The position numbers and the translations under genes are program-made. From CAYRGY01 sp964424075 (GTDB taxonomy: Bacteria; Patescibacteriota; Gracilibacteria; UBA1369): DNA of 64,000 nt. The notes beneath the pieces were generated by a model. It saw nothing but the letters and a program-made list of their open reading frames with translations. It did no database searches and was not told where the DNA came from. The stretch covers positions 62,001-126,000 of the forward strand of contig CAYRGY010000001.1 of NCBI GenBank assembly GCA_964424075.1. The letters are read 5' to 3'. Positions 58,201 through 64,000 of the stretch are shown here, one piece after another. Positions within the stretch are counted from its first letter, which is position 1, and every line of letters begins with the position of its first letter.

Positions 58201-59699
58201 TTAATATTCGGCCAAGCTGCATCAAAAACCAAAGATACACATTTATCCATTTTCCATGTGCTTAAACCCAGGTGAACAAATGCCTTATCCAAAGTGTTTA
58301 TCCATGATTTGGCAAAAGCTAAATATTTAGCCTGATCAAAATCCGCTCCGGACCCAAATCTATCCGCATCACAAGCATGAATTAGCATTTTCTCCAGCCA
58401 TTTCTCCGGATTACCAATTAAATGATGTCCCAATTTAGTCAATATTTTAGTCTGAAAAAGTTGTTCCAAACGATCAAACAACTCCGGTTTATCTAACATT
58501 TCCCAAAACCTTTCAATATCTGCATTTAAAACGTCTTTTGGATCGGCAATGCTTAGCACATCAATTTGACCGACAAAATATAAATAAATCATCAGCATTA
58601 AATCTCGATCTTCACTACTCAGTTCAGGCAAGCAATTAGCAATGTGCTTTTTAGCCTCGCCAATTTCCACCACCATTAAATCATTACAGAATTCCAGCCT
58701 GGTTTTATTGGTGAGACTAGGCATCTCTTCATACTCTTCTCTGGCCTTTTCTACCTTGCCCTGAATTTGCGCCGCAAACAAAATTCCATCACTACCGATA
58801 ACCTCCAGATGCTCTTTCACACTATTAGTATAGGAACCATAATCTTTAACAGTGTTAAAAGGACTCTTCAACTGTTTTTCTATATCTGTATTAGATTGCA
58901 CCTGCCTAAAGGTTGATGGAATTTGCATCGGGGTCATATCTACTGATAATTCTTTTTGATCATAGAGCCTCGAAACAGAAGCAAGAGTTAGCATTCTATC
59001 CATCGCGCCACCATGCACCACATCTTTCTTATCTCCATGTTCCAGTTCATTGGCCACTCTTTGCAAAAAACTCTTTCCACCGTACGGATTAACTTTGGCA
59101 GCTGACATTTCCCTAACCACACTTTTAATATCTGCTTCCATTTCCTGATAACGTAATTGGCCCACACCCTTTTTCACATCCTTGATAATCTGACTAACCC
59201 TCTTACGCTTATGCACCTCGAAATGATCTTTAACATGCACACGTTCATGTCCCAACACAAACATTAATTCTTCTTCATAACGACAAAAATCCAATAACCC
59301 CCGACTAAGTAAAATTGTGTCATTCGGCAAAGCTATTGCATTTACAGCCGACCAACCTGATAGAATCACTATCTTCACATTAGCCTGCGGAAATTTTTTA
59401 TTTAATTGATATACATATTGGGTAATCGGATGATCCTCCGGCAAAGCACGATACCTGGCACAATAATAGTGCTCCAAATATTCGCCGGCATGTCGCAAAT
59501 TACTTTTTTCTCTACTCTCTGCGGCATTATCCTTAGCTCTTCCTCCACCCTCAATCACACTCAATGCTGAACTTTGAGTAGAAACCAAATCAGGCAACGC
59601 TTCATCCTTGTTCAAAGCGCCTTGAACACCTGATTCCGGACTCTTATCCTCCGGCAAATAAGGTGTATTGTCTGTAATTTGATTGGGATCTATAGACAC
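55272..59699 (-). CDS. fusion of M48-like zinc peptidase and ABC1/UbiB-like kinase
   Basis: 1475 aa from GTG 59699. N-terminal ~60 residues are disordered. A peptidase domain at ~65-250 has LPNDTILLSRGLLDFCRYEEELMFVLGHERVHVKDH: HExxH at residues 151-155, and RYQEMEAD at 183-190 supplies the third ligand (E186), as in M48 (HtpX/Oma1/BepA). A long helical region of ~900 residues follows, with no recognised domain. The C-terminal part (~1180-1400) resembles ABC1/UbiB atypical kinases: GGGSLMTVYEIETKSGEKEVIKILNP, FIREQYVEGKNLTKWEELM, HADVHIGNIRVTEDKKCYILDRAGYLKF, where HADVHxGN is the catalytic loop and DRAG stands where most kinases have DFG. No signal peptide or membrane segment. I know of no named family with this combination. 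It stands alone, convergent with typA. Confidence 0.8.
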   Translation of the reverse strand: MSIDPNQITDNTPYLPEDKSPESGVQGALNKDEALPDLVSTQSSALSVIEGGGRAKDNAAESREKSNLRHAGEYLEHYYCARYRALPEDHPITQYVYQLNKKFPQANVKIVILSGWSAVNAIALPNDTILLSRGLLDFCRYEEELMFVLGHERVHVKDHFEVHKRKRVSQIIKDVKKGVGQLRYQEMEADIKSVVREMSAAKVNPYGGKSFLQRVANELEHGDKKDVVHGGAMDRMLTLASVSRLYDQKELSVDMTPMQIPSTFRQVQSNTDIEKQLKSPFNTVKDYGSYTNSVKEHLEVIGSDGILFAAQIQGKVEKAREEYEEMPSLTNKTRLEFCNDLMVVEIGEAKKHIANCLPELSSEDRDLMLMIYLYFVGQIDVLSIADPKDVLNADIERFWEMLDKPELFDRLEQLFQTKILTKLGHHLIGNPEKWLEKMLIHACDADRFGSGADFDQAKYLAFAKSWINTLDKAFVHLGLSTWKMDKCVSLVFDAAWPNINPNPNSTKVLELAAQCKVGGYFWDKEVDYDPIQMERDRVMGETLYNYPELGNKYHDLVEKRDRRPKDIMMGNAAFCEKNRKKDQESFESLGDIREKHRKNVNAYLKGQVNEFLKVGNFQDEAELIRYLKEFHISGVNRFDRLKSAQFALFCKKCWKRFKKDVGNEFPIDAFFSMVFEDYPIIGDADSNFAKDRENDMKLPGVKEADEEHIARSVFDASYIRDYWGLDVKPVESSELEQQYVEKFVEKKLQQAASRAEAVAIIRRYQDYGLAVAKHLNYKIVADLVIRLGLKTDDDQDGRDLLLLLSESFSDASRAIRVQSEVLRGELAGRDFDQSLNALFNDSRSAKKGDLGLRDDWMERESHSPEQLDKLESGVLESVNSLGENKEALRYIGKMGLIDVLSEGINSKVNLLRVLLKTYESDRELKEELLKLPWRIAVKGTQIVPHINEVTAAIWALGDEGRYAFLRMLLVGKNGVFMSAKTRKEFLNDFLSETLEDPSGGHELIGVFKEIAPELARINDPELFYFAFSPLLLQRFARYPKKITPWEEILKGKRYKSKEIAHMLKYQHKAPPIGHGLPSTQVQSKETHALNEYIDQNLLPARQEDSNLRKMQPMELVVEIAKSLGAVGVRFLQVVGQYMKLSPEYEKTFSAVYDQMRGQAKLAAYHTLRREWPEFADQVAQMHPRVGGGSLMTVYEIETKSGEKEVIKILNPNLEYHMERTFEFLEKLIDAMISVDKSRYEPVKFAIRDIKQWINEDIDLETFPADDARFRVRYHGWKAEDKPDGEYAIGVPETFEPANKYFIREQYVEGKNLTKWEELMAEGHDMKSIVELICKNYWTQLADGLVHADVHIGNIRVTEDKKCYILDRAGYLKFDDADRDFMFAILTGFYSDVNMMLDYLWQFDQTEFDLQMTREKLKGVLETELKNLQSPQQFVLHLKRNKVNFPVKLTLLVKNIGVLDGLAKKAGYSGLMEVLS

Positions 59700-59760
59700 T
59701 AAAAATAGTTAGTATATTACAATCCCTTGATTATAGCATAATTACAGACTTTCTATAAGT

Positions 59761-60372
59761 TTACTCCTGAAAATTCACTATTATACTTAGCTGCACCTGC
59801 TCATCAGCAATCTCCGCAGTACCCACACCAAAATCTAGACGATTCATTTCATAAGCGATCTCAGCAACTCCATCATCAATAGTTGCCAACAACATAACAG
59901 GCTGAGAAACATCCTTAATAGTCAAATTACCATCAATTTGATAACTATTACCATTTAACTTGGTAATACTTTCAGATTGAAATTTCGCTGTTGTATAATT
60001 ATCTAAATCAAAGAAGTCAGCTTGTTTTAAATGATTAGTTAATCCTCCCGTATCAGTCTCAATACTGGTAATATCAATTGCAGCTCTCACACTCGCTTTT
60101 TCATAATTATCCGGCTCATCAGAATCCAACTCAATCATTACTTCAAAATCTTCAAAACTTCCCAGATGTGTCACCGCCCCATCACCTTTCGATCCAATGA
60201 ACTCAATTGAACTTGCAGAATAATCAATCGGCAACACATTTTCAGTATTCACAACAGTCATTTCATTCTCCATACCCTCAGCATCCTGATTAACATTAAC
60301 AGCTGAATCTGCACACGCCGCCATCAAAAATGTCGCTGCTGCCATCATTGATAAAATTGCTATTTTATTCAT
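59761..60372 (-). CDS. YceI-family lipoprotein
   Basis: 203 aa from ATG 60372 (MNKIAILSMMAAATFLMAAC); a longer frame to 60405 lacks a signal. Lipobox LMAAC, Cys20. Residues ~45-203 form a YceI domain (PF04264): SSIEFIGSKGDGAVTHLGSFEDFEVMIEL, RAAIDITSIETDTGGLTNHLKQADFFDLDNYTTAKFQSE, and QIDGNLTIKDVSQPVMLLA. YceI is a lipocalin-like barrel binding isoprenoids. It is divergent from the ferric-reductase-like gene, 73 bp away. Confidence 0.92.
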   Translation of the reverse strand: MNKIAILSMMAAATFLMAACADSAVNVNQDAEGMENEMTVVNTENVLPIDYSASSIEFIGSKGDGAVTHLGSFEDFEVMIELDSDEPDNYEKASVRAAIDITSIETDTGGLTNHLKQADFFDLDNYTTAKFQSESITKLNGNSYQIDGNLTIKDVSQPVMLLATIDDGVAEIAYEMNRLDFGVGTAEIADEQVQLSIIVNFQE

Positions 60373-60409
60373 ATTTTTATTGTAATTAATAAACAACTTT
60401 AACAAAATT

Positions 60410-60437
60410 TTGAACTAAAGCAAAGAAAATGTAGAAT
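60410..60437 (+). promoter_or_regulatory. promoter giving a near-leaderless mRNA for the ferric-reductase-like gene
   Basis: TTGAAC (60410-60415), 16 bp, TAGAAT (60432-60437). The predicted start of transcription is about 1-2 bases before ATG 60446. Confidence 0.55.
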
Positions 60438-60445
60438 GCTCTACT

Positions 60446-61060
60446 ATGCAAAAAACCAAAATTGCAAATATCGTCTATATTATCGAATGGATTGCCTTGG
60501 GCATTCTGGCTGTCTTAGCCGTATTTCGCATTTATGACAATAGCTTTCTACTTGAGTATCAATCTTACAATCGCATTCTTGCTCAAACCGCTGCTTATAC
60601 TTTCATCATCGCCGTATTGCCGGGCTCTCTCATCCGACTAAAAATTCTACCTAAACTTGTTGGCAAATTAATTTTTTGGAGACGCGCTTTAGGCATTCTT
60701 ATGTACATTTTTGCATTCGCTCATTTCACTTTGGTTATTGACTTAACTCCTTTACTTTCACAATATGGAGCGCTTGTCTCCCCCCTAACAATTACCGGCA
60801 TAATTTCACTTCTAATCCTCGCACCAGTCACTATTACGTCCACAAATTGGGCTCAAAAACTATTGAAAAAATATTGGAAAACTATTCAACGACTTACCTA
60901 TGTAGCAATAATTTTTTTAGCGATACATTTTATCCAAACCGATCACTTATTATTAGCTTCCTTCTATTTTGCATTATTTTTAATTATCATCTTTAGCTAT
61001 ATTTACCCAAAATTCCATGGCCGGACAAAAACTGAAAATTATCCAAAAAACAGAACTTAG
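60446..61060 (+). CDS. ferric-reductase-like transmembrane cytochrome (MsrQ/YedZ-like)
   Basis: 204 aa. Six hydrophobic helices (IVYIIEWIALGILAVLAVFRIY, ILAQTAAYTFIIAVLPGSLI, ALGILMYIFAFAHFTLVIDL, LTITGIISLLILAPVTITST, TYVAIIFLAIHFIQT, LASFYFALFLIIIFSYIYP). Heme-ligand His candidates lie in FAHF and AIHF, with the KTIQRLTYVAII...AIHF spacing of the ferric reductase domain (PF01794). The next gene, a flavin reductase, overlaps its 3' end by 44 bp. Together they probably form a membrane electron-transfer pair; the acceptor is unknown. Confidence 0.8.
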   Translation: MQKTKIANIVYIIEWIALGILAVLAVFRIYDNSFLLEYQSYNRILAQTAAYTFIIAVLPGSLIRLKILPKLVGKLIFWRRALGILMYIFAFAHFTLVIDLTPLLSQYGALVSPLTITGIISLLILAPVTITSTNWAQKLLKKYWKTIQRLTYVAIIFLAIHFIQTDHLLLASFYFALFLIIIFSYIYPKFHGRTKTENYPKNRT

Positions 61061-61679
61061 CCCCAAAACCTATCTCATCAAATTGGAAATGGAAGAATCC
61101 CTGGATTACAAACCGGGACAATTTTTTGTACTACAACTAGGTCCGAAAATTTTTCGCAGCTATTCAATAGTCGACTTAGAAGATAAATTACTTACTTTGC
61201 TAATTGATGCCAAAGTAGGTGGTCCCGGCTCACAGTTTTTTGAGCAAGCCCAACCCGGGCATGAACTTCGACAACTTGGCAATGCCTCCGGCGTATTCCG
61301 TATTCAGCCAACCAACAAACAAAAAATATTTATAGCCACCGGCACAGGCTTAGCACCTTTTGTCCCTATGATAAAAGCTGCCGTACAATTAGCTCCCAGC
61401 CGATTATACTTCGGCTGTAGAACAAAAGATGCAAATTTCGCACCGCAATTCCTCTCCAATCATCCCAACTTAACAATTTTCCCCTGCATTTCCAGGGAAA
61501 AAGAATTGCCACCCCAATTCTTTCAAGGCTATGTTACAGATGCAGTACTAGAACTGGAAAAAGACTTCACCAATTCAGAATTTTATATCTGTGGCAATCC
61601 CAAAATGATTAACGACATGCAAAAAATACTCGAAGAAAAAGGGGCTGAGCATATCTATATTGAAAAATACGGCGCCTAA
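61017..61679 (+). CDS. ferredoxin-NADP reductase-like FAD/NAD(P) oxidoreductase
   Basis: 220 aa from ATG 61017, inside the previous gene's 3' end, so translation is coupled. FAD-binding barrel with PGQFFVLQLGPKIFRSYSIVD (RxYS motif), NAD(P) domain with IFIATGTGLAPFVPMIKAAVQ, LYFGCRTKDANF and EFYICGNPKMINDMQKIL. No 2Fe-2S domain. It would feed electrons from NAD(P)H through FAD into the heme membrane protein encoded upstream. Confidence 0.92.
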   Translation: MAGQKLKIIQKTELSPKTYLIKLEMEESLDYKPGQFFVLQLGPKIFRSYSIVDLEDKLLTLLIDAKVGGPGSQFFEQAQPGHELRQLGNASGVFRIQPTNKQKIFIATGTGLAPFVPMIKAAVQLAPSRLYFGCRTKDANFAPQFLSNHPNLTIFPCISREKELPPQFFQGYVTDAVLELEKDFTNSEFYICGNPKMINDMQKILEEKGAEHIYIEKYGA

Positions 61680-61681
61680 AA

Positions 61682-61996
61682 CTACTTCAACATATCCTGT
61701 ACAGCGTCAATAGTTAACATTGCTTTTCTATCATCGTCATCAGGATGAGTATAAATATATCCGGTTTCCCTACTCTGTATCAATCTGTACCGAGCAAATA
61801 CATCTCTGGTATCATAAACCTCAATTTCCGAAGAATATCTACTCCATTCATTATCAACAATTTTATTTGTAATCTTGAGTCCAATTGCCCTCGCCTTAGC
61901 AAGTCTTTGCAATTCTTCCAATACCACATCAACCGGGAAACACAACTCTTCAAACATTTTATTCGATTCCAACTGGATTATATCAATCATAGCCAT
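61682..61996 (-). CDS. unknown small protein
   Basis: 104 aa, ATG start, no signal or membrane segment. IDIIQLESNKMFEELCFPVDVVLEELQRLAKARAIGLKITN is followed by beta-like YSSEIEVYDTRDVFARYRLIQSRETGYIYTHPDDDD. Family not recognised. Converges with the reductase gene by 2 bp. Confidence 0.55.
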   Translation of the reverse strand: MAMIDIIQLESNKMFEELCFPVDVVLEELQRLAKARAIGLKITNKIVDNEWSRYSSEIEVYDTRDVFARYRLIQSRETGYIYTHPDDDDRKAMLTIDAVQDMLK

Positions 61997-62091
61997 AAAA
62001 AGCGCAGGTTAATTTATTAACTCTTAAGCAAGAAAGCATTTTATTGATTATTCACAAAAAGTCAACGTACAAACCTATAAGCCCAACCATG

Positions 62092-62120
62092 TTGACCCAT
62101 GTTAATTTTAATTATATAAT
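62092..62120 (+). promoter_or_regulatory. sigma70 promoter of the 62142 gene
   Basis: TTGACC (62092-62097), 17 bp, perfect TATAAT (62115-62120); transcript start expected near 62127, about 15 bases before the start codon. Confidence 0.65.
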
Positions 62121-62141
62121 ATAATAATTAACAATTTAGTG

Positions 62142-63128
62142 ATGTACAATAATCTGAATGAACAAGAAATCAGAAATGTCATCGGTGACAGCGACATTCA
62201 AATGGCCAGTCATGAGGGCCGAATCTCAGATTTAAGCTTCAAATCCTATAATCCTAACTCCGGAAAACTGGTTCTAGAAGACCAAAATGCGCAAACAATG
62301 GTCATTCCGGATGTTTTTCGGGTAGATATGCACGGCAACATAGCCACAGTTCGTGTTTTAACCAGGGATAAAATATTCGACCTAACTGGCATCGGCAATG
62401 TCACCCCCAAAAGAAACCGCACTCCTGTAATTGCTTTACCTGCTAATGAAAATCCTGCTCGCGGGCTGGAAAAACCACTTAGTTTAGCGGAACAGCAATC
62501 ACTACTCTACTTGGACAAAGGCTATTTGAGCTTTGATCAAAAAATGGAAAACGGCTTTTTCGACGGAGGAAGAGAAATGAAACAAATTCTGACACCTAAT
62601 GGCAAAGCTTACACTTCTGACCGTGAAATTATTGTTTTTGATGCCAATCAAGACCTTGCCCTAAACAATGCTTTGCATCAAGCAGAAATCCTGCTCAACC
62701 GCTATAGCGATCAAGCAAATAAAATCATTGCTTTGGCACAATTCGTGAATCAGTTAATGGGAGGCAAAGTAAAACATGTAGTAGATCTAAGCGAAAAAAA
62801 CATCGATCAAGTGTCAGTAAACAGCGGAGGTCAAAAAATACTGCACATTGGAAAACTAACTTACGGCTCTTGCCGACATAGATCACTACTGTTTAAATAT
62901 CTTGCTGATCGCCTTGGAATTGAATCCCGCGTTATTAGAGGCGGATTCCGAGGCGGAGCACATGCCTGGAATATAGTCAGAATTAATGATCAATACTACC
63001 TGGTGGATATCATGATTTATCCAGGTAAATTATTCCCCGCAGAAAGCGTCAATTTTGGAATCTATCAAAGGGAAGGTAAACACAAACACTTTCGTGGTGG
63101 CGCAGGTGCAAAAAGCATAATTGACTAG
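62142..63128 (+). CDS. transglutaminase-like protein with EDR1/CTR1-N-type fold
   Basis: 328 aa from ATG 62142 (GTG 62139 is an alternative). Residues 1-190 are unlike any family known to me. The C-terminal ~110 residues carry YGSCRHRSLLFKYLADRLGIESRVIRGGFRGGAHAWNIVRINDQYYLVDIMIYPGK, which matches the EDR1/CTR1 N-terminal domain (PF14381), a transglutaminase-like fold: the CxHR nucleophile segment, GGxHAWN histidine and LVDxM acid. In plants this domain precedes kinases; in bacteria its function is not established. It is a different subfamily from the protein at 25104. Confidence 0.7.
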   Translation: MYNNLNEQEIRNVIGDSDIQMASHEGRISDLSFKSYNPNSGKLVLEDQNAQTMVIPDVFRVDMHGNIATVRVLTRDKIFDLTGIGNVTPKRNRTPVIALPANENPARGLEKPLSLAEQQSLLYLDKGYLSFDQKMENGFFDGGREMKQILTPNGKAYTSDREIIVFDANQDLALNNALHQAEILLNRYSDQANKIIALAQFVNQLMGGKVKHVVDLSEKNIDQVSVNSGGQKILHIGKLTYGSCRHRSLLFKYLADRLGIESRVIRGGFRGGAHAWNIVRINDQYYLVDIMIYPGKLFPAESVNFGIYQREGKHKHFRGGAGAKSIID

Positions 63129-63137
63129 TTTTGATTA

Positions 63138-63166
63138 TTGACATTTTATACTATATATAGTATAAT
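63138..63166 (+). promoter_or_regulatory. consensus promoter with a 20-bp palindromic operator
   Basis: TTGACA (63138-63143), 17 bp, TATAAT (63161-63166): a perfect sigma70 consensus. Across spacer and -10 lies the perfect palindrome TTATACTATATATAGTATAA (63146-63165). The gene at 63209 follows; a short frame MYHYFQNHAIQLKLPYFE (63187-63243) begins upstream and overlaps its start, and might be a leader peptide. Confidence 0.8.
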
Positions 63167-63208
63167 AAAATTAGAGAAACTAAAATATGTACCATTACTT
63201 CCAAAACC

Positions 63209-63451
63209 ATGCTATCCAACTCAAACTCCCCTATTTTGAATAGTCGTGATCTTCACATGCAACTTATTAAAATGGATACTTTGGCTATTAGAACTGGCAA
63301 TAAACAGATAAGTGCCAAAGTTAATAAAATTCTACAATCTGAAGACTTCGAAGAGCTAATTCAAAATCCAGTCGATGGTTTAAGGTCAGCGATTAATAAA
63401 AAGGTGCTGAAATGCAAAAATGAATTGGACGGCTTTACCCAAGCAGCATAA
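63209..63451 (+). CDS. unknown 80-aa protein under a repressible-looking promoter
   Basis: 80 aa from ATG 63209: SNSPILNSRDLHMQLIKMDTLAIRTGNKQISAKVNKILQSEDFEELIQ. Probably helical; no signal or membrane segment, no family recognised. It is the only gene between a consensus promoter with operator and a bidirectional terminator, so it is a self-contained, probably regulated unit. A small DNA-binding or anti-regulator role is possible but there is no motif to show it. Confidence 0.6.
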   Translation: MLSNSNSPILNSRDLHMQLIKMDTLAIRTGNKQISAKVNKILQSEDFEELIQNPVDGLRSAINKKVLKCKNELDGFTQAA

Positions 63452-63486
63452 AAGAAGCCCTTCATTTTATTGAAGGGCTTCTTTTC
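63451..63486. terminator. bidirectional rho-independent terminator
   Basis: AAAGAAGCCCTTCA (63451-63464) pairs with TGAAGGGCTTCTTT (63471-63484) around TTTTAT, with A-rich and T-rich flanks on both sides. It ends the 80-aa gene on + and the lipoprotein gene on -. Confidence 0.85.
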
Positions 63487-63493
63487 AATTTGC

Positions 63494-63817
63494 TTAAATA
63501 GGTTCCATAGCTTCGACTTCCAATGCATCTACTTCGGAAGCAGGCTCATCTATCATCACACCACCTTCCATCATTGCATCCATAGCCTCACCAGCCTCTC
63601 CTTCTGGAAGAATTGTCAATGAAGCGGTGACATCTTGCTCTGACTCTTCTGTAATAGTAATAGAAGCAGTCACATCTTGCTGCCGAGCCTGATCTTCAAT
63701 ATTTACTTGACCGGTAACTTCCATAGCTTCGTCATCTCCTGGTTGTGACAAAAAACCGTTATTACAACCCGCCAGAAAAACAGCTACTACTAAAAGTGCA
63801 AGAATTTTTGTTTTCAT
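63494..63817 (-). CDS. small lipoprotein with VTASITI repeat
   Basis: 107 aa from ATG 63817 (MKTKILALLVVAVFLAGC, lipobox LAGC, Cys18); ATG 63826 is only 9 bp further and equally possible. The mature part is acidic and Met-rich with an internal duplication: QDVTASITITEESEQDVTASLTILPEGE. No domain recognised. The gene shares a terminator with the upstream convergent 80-aa gene. Confidence 0.7.
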   Translation of the reverse strand: MKTKILALLVVAVFLAGCNNGFLSQPGDDEAMEVTGQVNIEDQARQQDVTASITITEESEQDVTASLTILPEGEAGEAMDAMMEGGVMIDEPASEVDALEVEAMEPI

Positions 63818-63895
63818 ATTGATCAAAATTAATAAATAAGTTTATTCAAGCAACATAATAATTTATAATTAAAAAAAATCAATCATTAAGACTAT

Positions 63896-64000
63896 ATGAA
63901 AAAACTAATCCCCGGACTAACTCTAATCATATTCATTTTGGCAGGTTGCAGCTCTGCTCCTTCTGAAACAGAAAACACGCCTGTATTTACTTCTCAGGAC
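63896..64000 (+). CDS. lipoprotein, N-terminal part (cut by window edge)
   Basis: ATG 63896 opens MKKLIPGLTLIIFILAGC, a lipoprotein signal with lipobox LAGC, Cys18, followed by SSAPSETENTPVFTSQD and the end of the window. TATAAT at 63864-63869 is a plausible -10. The rest of the gene is not visible. Confidence 0.7.
   Translation, partial: MKKLIPGLTLIIFILAGCSSAPSETENTPVFTSQD

Overview
The window is a dense, AT-rich (judged by eye) bacterial chromosome segment in the style of the Candidate Phyla Radiation (Patescibacteria), perhaps Peregrinibacteria-like. The grounds are short genes with few clear Shine-Dalgarno sites, many proteins of unknown family, DUF4012, DUF4112 and DUF2207 proteins, S-layer-homology (SLH) proteins, a cohesin/dockerin protein, a class II (B12-dependent) ribonucleotide reductase, a transketolase split into two genes, and no amino-acid biosynthesis genes in 64 kb. 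TGA works as a stop codon (ATGA overlaps at 26699-26702, 29085-29088 and 31506-31509), so the TGA-as-glycine code of Gracilibacteria/SR1 does not apply.

Layout. 1-2.4 kb: end of a DUF2207 gene and uvrB. 2.8-9.3 kb: a sharply GC-rich island holding one gene for a 2039-residue lipoprotein built of 23 cysteine/EF-hand-like (MopE-type) units, with its own GGAGG ribosome site and GC-rich terminators; it is either transferred DNA or an assembly chimera. 9.3-18.2 kb: an SLH protein, DUF4112, two large unknown proteins and nrdJ. 18.5-22.1 kb: a short protein with repeated E-[NST]-C-[SP] motifs, interrupted by an in-frame stop, then a GT2-TPR glycosyltransferase, a DUF4012 protein and a PEBP-family protein. 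22.2-28.4 kb: an ABC exporter, tRNA-Arg(GCG), a transglutaminase-like protein and a MauE-like/YibE-F pair. 28.4-33 kb: a pentose-phosphate cluster (rpe, rpiB, both transketolase halves) with a signal peptidase and a DUF192 lipoprotein. 33.8-39.8 kb: ndk, pyrD, an M16 peptidase and a penicillin-binding protein. 39.8-47.3 kb: small unknown genes and a five-gene MacA/MacB-type export operon. 47.4-51.1 kb: L33 and a cohesin/dockerin gene pair. 51.2-53.3 kb: tRNA-Thr(GGT), a tRNA fragment, an SLH protein and a membrane protein. 53.5-59.7 kb: typA and a 1475-residue protein joining an M48-like zinc peptidase to an ABC1/UbiB-like kinase. 59.8-64 kb: YceI lipoprotein, a ferric-reductase-like electron-transfer pair, a second transglutaminase-like protein, a small gene under a consensus promoter with a 20-bp palindrome, and two lipoproteins.

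The cell surface is the main theme: lipoproteins, SLH and cohesin/dockerin proteins, exporters, signal peptidase and PBP. Central metabolism is limited to the non-oxidative pentose-phosphate steps and nucleotide synthesis (RNR, NDK, DHODH). The most unusual objects are the M48-ABC1 fusion, the Cys-repeat protein next to a SunS-like glycosyltransferase, and the GC-rich repeat lipoprotein. Several promoters lie so close to the start codon that mRNAs should be leaderless or nearly so.
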